A DNA stretch of 55,984 bases from Bacillus sp. AFS029637 (GCF_002584985.1 NZ_NUPZ01000024.1:99194-155177); one strand, 5' to 3'; counted from the stretch's first letter, positions 38,064 through 45,569 are shown. Numbers and translations: made by a program. Notes: generated by a model not told the origin, from the letters alone.

Positions 38064-38921
38064 TTATTTGCTTGTATATACTATGTTCCAAGAATATTCA
38101 AGATTTTCGATGTTTGTTTCAGCTTTTTGATAATCTTCTGTAGCTGATTTTAAGAGATATTCATAATCCAGTTCACTGTTCTCAGTATTTCCGTCAAATT
38201 GTTTCATCATTTTAAGTTGCTTCTCAAGAGACGATTTTAAATTATTGATAGATTCACCGATTAATTTAAATTCTTTATCAGAAAAGGAATTGGGATATTT
38301 ACTAAAGTTTTTTTCTATTCTTTGTATAGTTGGATACGTATACTTCTCAATACTTTCAATACCCTCTCGAGCTTGCTTAATAATCTCGGCTTCAGGCGAG
38401 GATTTATCTATAGAAACGAGTGTTGCCAAATCGTTATTGCTGTGGCTTAAGTTCACTTCATCTAAAATATTGTGGAAATCGTCCATTAGTATAGCCTGAT
38501 AAATAACGTTTCCGCTTGTAAGGTTTTTATTCGCTCCGGTTGCTTCTTCATTTGAAAAGGAAGAAACTTTCTTTTTTATATCCATAATTTTATTTCGTAA
38601 TGATTCATTATCATTTACTAGTTTTTCATGTTCCATTCCTACTGTGATTGCTAAAAGTTGAAGGTCAGATGCAATGTCAGGGAAATCTGTAGCTTCTATC
38701 CATCCTGATTTTTGTGATGCTTCATCGATTTTTTTAGAGACAGCATCAGCTTTCGCAATAAGAGCTGCTTTAATATCCTTTGTATTTTGTGTCTCTGTTT
38801 CAGTGTTTGTTGCTTTTACCGTGGTGGAATGTGTCGATGATGCTCCATTACTACATCCGGCTATTCCTGAAGTAATAGTAAGTGCGATTAATGCGATAGA
38901 TAAATGTTTTTTATGTTTCAT
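38064..38921 (-). CDS. Hypothetical helical lipoprotein
   Basis: A 285-residue lipoprotein. Signal sequence KHKKHLSIALIALTITSGIAGC with lipobox IAGC; a Ser/Thr-rich spacer (residues about 24-45) follows. The rest is almost wholly alpha-helical and charged (for example NDNESLRNKIMDIKKKVSSF and SINNLKSSLEKQLKMMKQFD), giving a likely helical bundle. ATG at 38921 behind AAGGAG. No known family recognised. Confidence 0.68.
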   Translation of the reverse strand: MKHKKHLSIALIALTITSGIAGCSNGASSTHSTTVKATNTETETQNTKDIKAALIAKADAVSKKIDEASQKSGWIEATDFPDIASDLQLLAITVGMEHEKLVNDNESLRNKIMDIKKKVSSFSNEEATGANKNLTSGNVIYQAILMDDFHNILDEVNLSHSNNDLATLVSIDKSSPEAEIIKQAREGIESIEKYTYPTIQRIEKNFSKYPNSFSDKEFKLIGESINNLKSSLEKQLKMMKQFDGNTENSELDYEYLLKSATEDYQKAETNIENLEYSWNIVYTSK

Positions 38922-39069
38922 GTTCCGTTGCTCCTTATGTGTAGTTCTATGCTGTGATTGTAATGGAAAGTTTTGGAATCTTATCCGTTAAAATATAATA
39001 ACATTACTTATTTATATTAACTATAGAATGTTAGTAATCGGAAAAGAAAAAATTTGTATATAAGGAGGT

Positions 39070-39192
39070 GTGCTTGCGATATGGATAGTAGTAAGTGTGG
39101 TCATAAAATCCATTCAAGACGGGAGAGAAATTAGTGAGATATCATATCGAGAATCTTACATTTTTCAAGTTATAAATGCTTCGGAAATATGA
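39070..39192 (+). CDS. Possible 40-residue membrane peptide
   Basis: A frame starting at GTG 39070 encodes one helix (LAIWIVVSVVIKSI) and a charged tail (QDGREISEISYRESY). An AAGGAGG lies just 2 bases upstream, which is too close. It may be a small gene or the remains of one. Confidence 0.25.
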   Translation: MLAIWIVVSVVIKSIQDGREISEISYRESYIFQVINASEI

Positions 39193-39229
39193 TATATTAA
39201 TATGATGAATTTAATTGGAGGAATAAATT

Positions 39230-39883
39230 ATGAAAATTGTAAAGTCAAAGAAGTTATGGATTACTTTAGCAGTAATCGTTGGATTAGTAATTTCATATTC
39301 AATTGGCGCTAGTGGAGCCAAGGTTGCTATCGAGAAAGAAAAGGTTACATATGAAGAGGCGAAAGCGAAAGCAGAAGAAAAAGAGAATGAATTAAGTTAC
39401 ACGAAGAGCAAAGTCAAAGAAGGTATTGATGCAGAGCAAAAGAAGCTTGCTGACAAAAAAGTTGAAGTAGAAGAGACTTTGGCTCTAGTGGCTAATAAGA
39501 ATCAACTAACATCAGAAGTTGATAAACTAGGTAAAGATGTAGAGGCTAAAAAGGGAGAAGTAGGAAAGTTGGACGGGGATATCCAAGCTAAGACGAGCGA
39601 ACTACAGAAACTTACAGAAGGCGTTAAGGCTAAGCAAGAAGAACCTAGAATGCTAGGTGCAGGTGAATATATCGTGGGTAAAGATGTTCCTGCTGGTCGA
39701 TATAAGGCTACGGCAGTAGGTCGTGGTAGTAACTTTGTTGTATACGATAGCAAGAGTGGTTCAGCAGCAGTAAATACAATTCTGGGCAATAGTTCGGTAG
39801 GTCGTGGAGATTATACTTTCTTTACTGGCACTGGTGATATTATCAAGACAGCAGAGCAAGTTAAACTTATTCCAGTTGAATAA
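39230..39883 (+). CDS. Anchored coiled-coil protein with a GEYIVGKDVPAGRY-type domain
   Basis: A 217-residue protein. One N-terminal signal-anchor helix (about residues 10-28), a long charged coiled coil (about 33-138), and a small C-terminal beta domain starting LGAGEYIVGKDVPAGRYKAT and including GRGSNFVVYD. This last domain recurs in Firmicutes and phage proteins of unknown function. The ATG at 39230 follows GGAGGAA. It lies at the left edge of a zone of remnants, which suggests possible transfer. Function unknown. Confidence 0.65.
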   Translation: MKIVKSKKLWITLAVIVGLVISYSIGASGAKVAIEKEKVTYEEAKAKAEEKENELSYTKSKVKEGIDAEQKKLADKKVEVEETLALVANKNQLTSEVDKLGKDVEAKKGEVGKLDGDIQAKTSELQKLTEGVKAKQEEPRMLGAGEYIVGKDVPAGRYKATAVGRGSNFVVYDSKSGSAAVNTILGNSSVGRGDYTFFTGTGDIIKTAEQVKLIPVE

Positions 39884-39889
39884 GTTTAG

Positions 39890-40015
39890 AGAAATACTGG
39901 AAAGAAAGATTTAGAAAGCCTTCTAAAGCAATTACAAGAAGCTAAAGCTAAGAAAATCGATCACAAATGCAGTCATATTTGTGAGTATCGTAGGCTTTAT
40001 AAGAGTAATAAATAA
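39890..40015 (+). pseudogene. 3' remnant of an unidentified gene
   Basis: 41 open codons after a TAG, without a start codon, reading KDLESLLKQLQEAKAKKIDH then a CSHIC motif and a basic tail. Protein-like and helical, so probably the end of a lost gene. Confidence 0.3.
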
Positions 40016-40134
40016 TAAGATAGACAACAGGTGTAAATATAATCATGAAAAATTGGATAATCTGAGCGGTAATTTTTTACGTACATTCAGCGGTACTGCT
40101 ATATAAGGGAATTGACAAAATTGAAGGGTATTAT

Positions 40135-40341
40135 ATGGCTAGTGAATATAGTGAGTTAAATAAACACGTTTATGTGGGAGGAGACGCGTACAACTACATT
40201 ATTAACTCGAATCTACTTACAGCGTTCTTTGTACTTAGCGCAGCATTCTTTATCGCAGGGACTCTTTTAATCGCTACCGGATCGATCATTAAGGCTATTA
40301 AGGAAAAGCAAGTAACTACTAATAATAATATAGAAATTTGA
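40135..40341 (+). CDS. Small membrane protein (68 residues), hypothetical
   Basis: A 68-residue protein. A polar N-terminus (ASEYSELNKHVYVGGDAYNY) precedes one long hydrophobic helix (LLTAFFVLSAAFFIAGTLLI, residues 28-47) and a Lys/Asn-rich tail. The ATG at 40135 follows GAAGGG. Next to it begins an IS-like scrap. It resembles accessory or phage-derived small membrane proteins; no family recognised. Confidence 0.5.
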   Translation: MASEYSELNKHVYVGGDAYNYIINSNLLTAFFVLSAAFFIAGTLLIATGSIIKAIKEKQVTTNNNIEI

Positions 40342-40460
40342 TAGTGTCCCCTTTAAGTAGGAAGTTTAAAAGAACTACACTATTACTTGGAGGGGATTTT
40401 TCGTGTCTAATAATACATACTCAGAAGAATTAAAGCTATTTAAATGGAAAAGAACGTAGT
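40342..40460 (+). mobile_element. Remnant of an IS3-family left end
   Basis: After GTGTCCCCTTTAAGTAGGAA and the strong site GGAGGGGA, a GTG at 40403 starts SNNTYSEELKLFKWKRT and then stops at 40457. The beginning matches the start of IS3-type OrfA transposases (NKYSEEFKL pattern). The remainder is missing, so it is a dead scrap. Confidence 0.45.
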
Positions 40461-40506
40461 AATAAGGAAGTTATTGTAATGTACTGCCAGTTCTGACGGT
40501 TAAATC

Positions 40507-40554
40507 ATCGTAAAAATAGCGATCAATCAGTTGATAGACCCCCATTTTTACGAT
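40507..40554. repeat. 11-bp inverted repeat with nested hairpin beside the tRNA
   Basis: ATCGTAAAAAT at 40507-40517 and ATTTTTACGAT at 40544-40554 enclose ATCAA-TCAG-TTGAT. It starts 2 bases beyond the tRNA 3' end. Confidence 0.6.
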
Positions 40555-40555
40555 A

Positions 40556-40628
40556 TGACCCCGGAGAGGCTCGAACTCACGACCTCCACCCTGTCAAGGT
40601 GGCGCTCTCCCTGCTGAGCTACGGGATC
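40556..40628 (-). tRNA. tRNA-Val(GAC), possibly degenerate
   Basis: 73 bases fold as a cloverleaf on the minus strand. Acceptor GATCCCG / CGGGGTC with one T-G pair, D-arm GCTC / GAGC with GG in the loop, anticodon stem CCACC / GGTGG with loop TTGACAG (anticodon GAC, Val), and T-loop TTCGAGC. The T-stem GTGAG / CTCTC has a T-T mismatch. No CCA is encoded, although most Bacillus tRNA genes have it. It stands alone beside an IS scrap, so it may be horizontally acquired or decaying. Confidence 0.7.
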
Positions 40629-40816
40629 TTCAAAAATGATTATGTATTTGCACTTTTAATCACTATGTTAAAGCAATTATATATAATTAACTGAAAATTT
40701 ACAATATTTTTGTGTAGTAAGTTTTTAAAGAGGGAGTGTAATAGAAAATAGGTTTTATTTCAGAGGGATATTAGTATGTATGTTTTTATATTTAATAAGT
40801 AGAAGATGCTGGAGTG

Positions 40817-41040
40817 CTATGATTTCCGATACCAATCCAAAGGCCCTTCATCACTCAAATCAACTAGAAAAGGGAATAAGAAGTGTAGAGGTAAGCTTAT
40901 AAACTCTGGCATAGCGTTCAATGTTTTCTTTGATAAATATTGTCTTCCAAAACAATATGGACAATCTTTTCAAATGTTACGAGTATTGACCATACTTCTT
41001 TTACTTTTCACTTCGTTTTACAATACGTACAGATAGCCAT
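40817..41040 (-). pseudogene. Broken two-CxxC small zinc-finger protein gene (cxxc_20_cxxc type)
   Basis: An ATG at 41040 behind GAGGAGG starts MAICTYCKTK and then hits TGA where the family has Trp (CxxCxxxW). The frame goes on as KVKEVWSILVTFEK; a one-base shift then gives DCPYCFGRQYLSKKTLNAMP, EFISLPLHFLFPFLVDLSDE and a final GPLDWYRKS. The spaced pair of CxxC motifs followed by Q-Y-L-S-K-K resembles the TIGR04104 family. Two lesions (TGG to TGA and a frameshift) make it a pseudogene unless the assembly is wrong. Confidence 0.6.
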
Positions 41041-41324
41041 GGAGTTCCTCCTCATTTTAAGTTGTTTTCTAATATATTCCATCTTGTTGTGCTAAAGTCA
41101 AGTATATTTGGTGTGATAAAATGTAAGTTGTTTTGTTTTATATGGATCTATTTGGTGATTTATGGCCGATTGTATGCCGTATGACAGTTATGTAGGATAA
41201 GAGATTTCCACTTTCAATATCCAAATTGGCCAATATATCCTTTTTACAATTTACTTAAAATCATGTATAACAGAGATACAAGATTATTTTATAAATATTC
41301 AGGAGTAGAGGGAGAAAAGTTGTA
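41041..41324. other. Intergenic region
   Basis: About 280 bases with the ribosome site and promoter area of the broken zinc-finger gene (minus strand) and of the next gene (plus strand). No further gene, terminator or repeat is seen. Confidence 0.4.
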
Positions 41325-41552
41325 ATGGTGAGAAAAACGTTCAAGATGCGTGTGTCTAGAAATAGAACGATTTCGATTAATGGTTCGATTCTTGATGTGG
41401 ATGTTACACATGATGAGTTTTTGCAAGAGTTTGTTGAGTGGGTGGATTCTAAAGGTTGGTCGTTTATGGGGATGACGGATGAGATTACGCTTGAGGAAGC
41501 TAGTCAAAATTTAATAGATTCGTTGATTGATGAGAAGGATAAGAAAGAGTAA
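41325..41552 (+). CDS. Small conserved-looking soluble protein, hypothetical
   Basis: A 75-residue protein. A basic N-terminus (VRKTFKMRVSRNRTISINGS) precedes strands and the block THDEFLQEFVEWVDSKGWSF, then an acidic helical tail (EEASQNLIDSLIDEKDKKE). The ATG at 41325 follows GAGGGAGA. The fold could be a small alpha/beta domain. No family recognised. Confidence 0.6.
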   Translation: MVRKTFKMRVSRNRTISINGSILDVDVTHDEFLQEFVEWVDSKGWSFMGMTDEITLEEASQNLIDSLIDEKDKKE

Positions 41553-41705
41553 TTCCTTCTTATTTTTATTGTATATTTATGTCCTTTATCGTAAAAGTAT
41601 GATATAGTAAAAAATAGTGAATATTCTTCCAATTTAATACAAATTACATAAAGATTGGTGGATTCATATTTTTGTTAGGGGAGTAAATTGAAAAGGGAGA
41701 GTCAT

Positions 41706-42992
41706 ATGGTAAATTTTAAGAAGATTTTGGCTTTTATTACAGTTATTTGTTTATTTTTTTTGACACCTATGACATTATACGCTGAGACGAATATTGGAGT
41801 GAATCCAGAACAAGTGGCACCACCACCTGCGGAAGGGCCAAATGTTTTTAGTCAGTTTGCAGCTACGATTGATGCGAAAACGGGAGATATGTTGTATGAC
41901 AAAAACGCACGTCATCGTGCATTTCCTGCTAGTATGACGAAAGTGTTAACAGCGATTTTACTTATGGAGCATACGAAGCCTGAGGATCAATTTACGTTTT
42001 CACAATTAGCATTAGATCAGGAGAAGAGTAATTATCAAATTGAGTTTCAACCTGGTGAGACGATTGACCGCAATACGGCGCTGATGATTTTAATGGTGCT
42101 GAGTGCGAATGATGTGTCATATGCGATTGCGGAGCGTATTGGCGGGAGTGTTGAGAATTTCGCTAATATGATGAATGAAAAAGCGAAGCAATTAGGGGCT
42201 ACAGATAGTCATTTTGTAACACCAAATGGTTTGCATGATCCAAATCATTATACGACGCCATATGATATGGCTATGATTACGAGAGGTGTGCAACAGTATC
42301 CTGAAATTTTGCAAGCGATGAATACGAAAAGAACAAGCGTTACGACATCTAGGCAGACGGTTTCTATTTTTAATAAATCTACTTATTTTGAAAATCCATA
42401 TAGTATTGGTGGTAAGACGGGTTTTACGAATGAAGCACGTAATACACTCGTTTTATTAAATGAGAGAGATGGAAATCGTATTATAAATGTAGTAATGGCT
42501 TCTCAAAGACCTGAAATTTATGAAGATTTAAAGCAGATGGCAGAATATTCTTTCGGGCAATTTGTGAAGCAAACGGTGCTAGATAAACAGAGTTGGCATC
42601 AAAAGACAACGTATTTAAATAAGGATATTGATAGCGAACTTGAAAAAAGTGCAGAGCTTATGCTTAAGAAAGATGAAGGGAAAAATGTGAGAACTATTTT
42701 CCGGGCAGCTTCATTAGACAAAGATTCTTTGTATCATAAGGGGATCCATCGTGGTGAGGTAGTTGGTGCAGTTGATATTACGAAAAATAATCAAACAATT
42801 GCGACGATAAATGTTCTTTCAAAGGAAGATGTTACTTTTGCGATGCCTCAAAAAGATACAGTTGCGCCGGAAGCAAAGGAATCAAATGTGAAAGTGATAA
42901 GTGTTGGGATAGGCGCGATTGTATTATTTGGAGCGATTTTATATGTTGTGTTGCGCCGAAATAGGCAAGGGATAAAATTAGAAGAAAAGTAA
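41706..42992 (+). CDS. D-alanyl-D-alanine carboxypeptidase (low-molecular-weight PBP, DacF/DacA type)
   Basis: A 428-residue penicillin-binding protein that trims peptidoglycan pentapeptides. Signal peptide about residues 1-27 (ILAFITVICLFFLTPMTLYA). Active-site motifs are SMTK (in PASMTKVLTAILL, catalytic Ser and Lys), SAN (in MVLSANDVSYAIA), and KTG (in IGGKTGFTNEARN). A C-terminal beta domain and one membrane helix (about 396-416) anchor it outside the membrane. An upstream TTG at 41688 exists; the ATG at 41706 behind AAAAGGGAG gives a proper signal peptide. Which Dac paralogue it is cannot be settled. Confidence 0.88.
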   Translation: MVNFKKILAFITVICLFFLTPMTLYAETNIGVNPEQVAPPPAEGPNVFSQFAATIDAKTGDMLYDKNARHRAFPASMTKVLTAILLMEHTKPEDQFTFSQLALDQEKSNYQIEFQPGETIDRNTALMILMVLSANDVSYAIAERIGGSVENFANMMNEKAKQLGATDSHFVTPNGLHDPNHYTTPYDMAMITRGVQQYPEILQAMNTKRTSVTTSRQTVSIFNKSTYFENPYSIGGKTGFTNEARNTLVLLNERDGNRIINVVMASQRPEIYEDLKQMAEYSFGQFVKQTVLDKQSWHQKTTYLNKDIDSELEKSAELMLKKDEGKNVRTIFRAASLDKDSLYHKGIHRGEVVGAVDITKNNQTIATINVLSKEDVTFAMPQKDTVAPEAKESNVKVISVGIGAIVLFGAILYVVLRRNRQGIKLEEK

Positions 42993-43003
42993 AAAAGTAT
43001 GAG

Positions 43004-43037
43004 GACTGTGAAGAGATTTCGTCACAGTCTTTTTTTT
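43004..43037 (+). terminator. Terminator of the carboxypeptidase gene
   Basis: Stem GACTGTGA / TCACAGTC followed by eight T residues. Confidence 0.85.
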
Positions 43038-43079
43038 ATGATTAAAAAGAGAGTTAACTAATAATTGTAAATTTTCTTA

Positions 43080-43108
43080 TTGCAATTATATAAAGTTCAT
43101 TATATCAT
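43080..43108 (+). promoter_or_regulatory. Promoter of sipW-tasA
   Basis: TTGCAA at 43080-43085 and TATCAT at 43103-43108, spaced 17 bases. The predicted start lies about 9 bases before or within the SinR-type palindrome at 43117. Confidence 0.6.
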
Positions 43109-43116
43109 TTACTTGT

Positions 43117-43132
43117 GTTCTTGTTAAAGAAC
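43117..43132. promoter_or_regulatory. SinR-type operator at sipW
   Basis: GTTCTTGTTAAAGAAC, a 16-bp palindrome made of two inverted GTTCTYT half-sites, the known SinR recognition unit. It lies at the predicted transcription start. Confidence 0.65.
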
Positions 43133-43185
43133 GAAAGGTGTTACATATTTTAAATAATATAAAACAACGGAGAGGAAGAGAGACG

Positions 43186-43755
43186 ATGAAATTCGTTTGG
43201 AAGATTATTAGCAACGTTATCTCATTTGTTTTATTTGCATTGATGGTTTTTTTAGCTTTTATAGTTATTTCGTCAAAGGCGAGTGGTGGGGATCCGACAG
43301 TGATGGGATATCAATTTAAATCCGTGCTATCAGGCTCGATGGAACCAACATTTTTAACAGGGTCAATCATCGCGATAGAGCCAACGAAAGATGGTTCTAA
43401 ATATCAAAAAGGTGATGTGATTACCTTTAAAGAGAAAGATGGAAAAATTATCACTCACCGTATTATCGGTGTGAAAGATACAAATGGAAAAGTAATGTAT
43501 GAAACAAAAGGGGATAACAACAACGGGCCAGATTTAGAGCCAGTGCTTGCGGAGAATGTAATTGGGAAATATGCGGATATTACAGTTCCTTATGTAGGGT
43601 ATGCATTAAATTATGCTAGTTCAAAGGCTGGGGCTGCATTGCTTCTTATTATTCCAGGAGTCTTTTTACTAGGCTATTCTGCGATTTCTATTTTTAGTGC
43701 AATTCGTAGCATCGACGGAGAAAAGAAAGAGAAAAAAGTAGAACAATCCGTCTAG
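43186..43755 (+). CDS. sipW: ER-type signal peptidase I SipW
   Basis: A 189-residue membrane signal peptidase. N-terminal helix (about 7-29), catalytic Ser51 in LSGSMEPTFLTGS, and His91 in ITHRIIGV instead of the bacterial Lys, which makes it ER-type as in SipW. KGDNNNGPD forms the conserved acidic box and a C-terminal helix (about 148-170) follows. It processes TasA and CalY, encoded next to it. An upstream frame to 43138 exists, but the ATG at 43186 behind GGAGAGGAAGAG is right for the family. Confidence 0.92.
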   Translation: MKFVWKIISNVISFVLFALMVFLAFIVISSKASGGDPTVMGYQFKSVLSGSMEPTFLTGSIIAIEPTKDGSKYQKGDVITFKEKDGKIITHRIIGVKDTNGKVMYETKGDNNNGPDLEPVLAENVIGKYADITVPYVGYALNYASSKAGAALLLIIPGVFLLGYSAISIFSAIRSIDGEKKEKKVEQSV

Positions 43756-43817
43756 TGTGTTTGGTTATACTTTCCGTTTAGGAAGTTGACAAATATATAA
43801 ATTAAGGGGATATGGAC

Positions 43818-44405
43818 ATGACTTTAAAGAAAAAATTAGGAATGGGTATCACATCAGCAGTACTAGGAGCAGCGTTAGTTGGTGGAGGAACATTTGCATT
43901 TTTCAGCGATAAAGAAGTGTCAAACAATACATTTGCGGCTGGTACGCTTGATTTATCATTAAATCCATCAACAGTTGTTAATGTATCAAATTTAAAACCT
44001 GGGGATACAATCAAAAGAGATTTTAAACTAGAAAATAAAGGTTCTTTAGATATTAAAAAAGTTTTACTAAAAACGGATTATAGTGTAGTAGATGCAAAAG
44101 GCGACAATAAAGAAGATTTTGGTAAACATATTAAAGTAACATTCTTAAAAAATGTAGATAAGCATGAAACAATTGTAAAAGAAACAACACTAGATAAGTT
44201 GAAGGGTGACACGCTTACAGCGGTTGATAATGATTTAGCAGCTTGGTTCTGGGATGAAAAAGGTATTTCTGCAGGTAAATCTGATAACTTTACAGTAAAA
44301 TTCGAGTTTGTTGATAATAAAAAAGATCAAAATGAATTCCAAGGCGATAAATTAAAATTGGATTGGACGTTTGATGCACAACAAACAGCAGGTGAAGAAA
44401 GATAA
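43818..44405 (+). CDS. tasA: Biofilm fibre protein TasA (TasA/camelysin family)
   Basis: A 195-residue secreted protein forming extracellular fibres in biofilm. The signal sequence LKKKLGMGITSAVLGAALVG ends near GGGTFAFFSDKE, the SipW cleavage region. The body has the repeated strands SNNTFAAGTLDLSLNPS and NLKPGDTIKRDFKLENKGSL and ends KLDWTFDAQQTAGEER. It is very similar to the second family member downstream (CalY). The ATG at 43818, 7 bases after AAGGGGA, is preferred over 43812. Camelysin-type zinc protease activity has been claimed for this family, but no classical HExxH is visible. Confidence 0.9.
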   Translation: MTLKKKLGMGITSAVLGAALVGGGTFAFFSDKEVSNNTFAAGTLDLSLNPSTVVNVSNLKPGDTIKRDFKLENKGSLDIKKVLLKTDYSVVDAKGDNKEDFGKHIKVTFLKNVDKHETIVKETTLDKLKGDTLTAVDNDLAAWFWDEKGISAGKSDNFTVKFEFVDNKKDQNEFQGDKLKLDWTFDAQQTAGEER

Positions 44406-44410
44406 TAATA

Positions 44411-44442
44411 AAAAAGGGCTATCAAATGGATAGTCCTTTTTC
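44411..44442 (+). terminator. Terminator of sipW-tasA
   Basis: Stem AAAAAGGGCTATC / GATAGTCCTTTTT (one G-T pair), 5-base loop. Confidence 0.85.
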
Positions 44443-44475
44443 TATTTTTCTAGTATATAGCTATCATTTTGTAAC

Positions 44476-44515
44476 GTTCTTTATTATAATAAAGATAATG
44501 TTCTGTATAAAGAAC
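44476..44515. promoter_or_regulatory. SinR-type sites upstream of the BC_1280-like gene
   Basis: A half-site GTTCTTT at 44476-44482 and a 16-bp imperfect palindrome GTTCTGTATAAAGAAC at 44500-44515, 25 bases before the start codon. Confidence 0.6.
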
Positions 44516-44540
44516 GTAACGTTCGATGGGAGAGATTAAG

Positions 44541-45335
44541 ATGCTGAAAAGACCGCGTAATTTAAAAAAGATGCTTATATTGCCGTGTATGTGCTCTATT
44601 ACGTTTTATTTAGGATCTCAAATCATGACGCATACGGAAGCGGCGTTCATTCATGAAACGAAAGTAGAAGCGACCCTTTCTACAGCAATTATATTTCCGA
44701 AAACAGTAAATACGTTTAAAGAACAGGCTGAGCAACATAAACAGTTTATTGAACATGAGTATGGGGCGATGAAGGAGAAATTAGCAGTGACTTCTATTGA
44801 AGAAATAGAACAGGCAATTACTGTATGGCAACAAGGACGTGAGAAAATTGTTTCTGAGAAGGAAGCACTGCAAAATGTATATACTGAAATAGAAGCTCCT
44901 TACAATCAAATACAGGAAGAATTAAAAGTGAATAAAGATGAGTCGATTCAGCAAGTAGCTTTATATGTGAATGAAGGCTTTCATAGTATAAAAGATAAGC
45001 GTGATTATATTGAGAAAGAAATTAGTTTGCAAGCTATTGATGAACAAATTCAGGCTCTGCACCAACAATTAAATGATGCGATAGAAGCAGAGAAGCAAGC
45101 AGAAGAACAGAAACAAGCAGAAGAGCAGAAGAAAGCAGAAGAGCAGAAAAAAGCAGAAGAACAGAAAAAAGCAGAAGAGCAGAAAAAAGCAGAAGAGCAG
45201 AAAAAAGCAGAAGAGCAAAAACAAGCAGAAGAGCAAAAACAAGCAGAGGAACAGAAACACGTAGAAGAGCAGAAACAAGTAGAAACAGCTAAAAAGCCTG
45301 AGCAAGGAACCAATGAAAAGATTACTATCAACTAA
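44541..45335 (+). CDS. Repeat-rich secreted accessory protein of the TasA/CalY region (BC_1280-like)
   Basis: A 264-residue protein at the position of BC_1280 of B. cereus ATCC 14579. An N-terminal signal sequence or anchor (about residues 11-32, MLILPCMCSITFYLGSQI) is followed by a helical charged region (about 45-185), then ten six-residue units of the type AEEQKK (about residues 187-246) that would form one long charged helix, and a short tail. ATG at 44541 behind GGGAGAG. It is probably an extracellular partner of the fibre proteins. A 40-codon second frame overlaps its end. Confidence 0.78.
   Translation: MLKRPRNLKKMLILPCMCSITFYLGSQIMTHTEAAFIHETKVEATLSTAIIFPKTVNTFKEQAEQHKQFIEHEYGAMKEKLAVTSIEEIEQAITVWQQGREKIVSEKEALQNVYTEIEAPYNQIQEELKVNKDESIQQVALYVNEGFHSIKDKRDYIEKEISLQAIDEQIQALHQQLNDAIEAEKQAEEQKQAEEQKKAEEQKKAEEQKKAEEQKKAEEQKKAEEQKQAEEQKQAEEQKHVEEQKQVETAKKPEQGTNEKITIN
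45099..45278 (+). repeat. 18-bp tandem repeat, ten units
   Basis: Ten in-frame copies of an 18-base unit (consensus GCAGAAGAGCAGAAAAAA; AEEQKK). Units differ at synonymous and Lys/Gln/His positions; the last begins GTA (Val). Length change by slippage would keep the frame. Confidence 0.92.
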
Positions 45336-45432
45336 TCAAGAGAAACAATTGAAGGATAGGGTTGTGGTGTCAGAGAACGCATTAGAACAACTTGGTGATC
45401 GTCATGAAAAAGAATACTATATAGGAGTGTGA
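45313..45432 (+). other. Overlapping +1 frame at the end of the repeat protein
   Basis: ATG at 45313 opens KRLLSTNQEKQLKDRVVVSE, then NALEQLGDRHEKEYYIGV and TGA at 45430. It overlaps the last 23 bases of the repeat-protein gene in another frame. No ribosome site of its own. It may be the old C-terminus of a longer version, lost by frameshift. Confidence 0.35.
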
Positions 45433-45455
45433 GGGAGTATTTGCCCTCGCACTTA
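45427..45455 (+). terminator. Weak terminator
   Basis: Stem GTGTGAGGG / CCCTCGCAC with one G-T/C mismatch and a modest T-rich tail. Confidence 0.45.
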
Positions 45456-45535
45456 TTGTTTATGTGTGAGTATAAACAGAAAAGTCAGAATAATATTGAG
45501 AAATAAAAATAACTGAAAATATTAATAAATATGTG

Positions 45536-45569
45536 TTGTATTTATATAGTTTTGTTCGTTATAATGAAC
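45536..45569 (+). promoter_or_regulatory. calY promoter with overlapping SinR-type operator
   Basis: TTGTAT (45536-45541) and TATAAT (45560-45565) spaced 18 bases. The palindrome GTTCGTTATAATGAAC (45554-45569) covers the -10. A further half-site AAAGAAC lies at 45584-45590. Confidence 0.62.

Noticed and set aside
39099-39134. 17-codon frame MDSSKCGHK... after AAGGAGG at 39063
   Set aside because: Very short, poor spacing from the ribosome site and no neighbouring support; noted only as part of the remnant zone.
40806-41036. 76-codon plus-strand frame
   Set aside because: It lies antisense to the broken two-CxxC gene, whose minus-strand protein is clearly family-like.
45050-45331. Cys/Phe-rich minus-strand frames of 93 and 78 codons that look like a Cys-repeat bacteriocin precursor
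   Set aside because: They are antisense to the AEEQKK repeat; the CFCSS pattern is the complement of the 18-bp units, with no ribosome site. They are not TOMM substrates.
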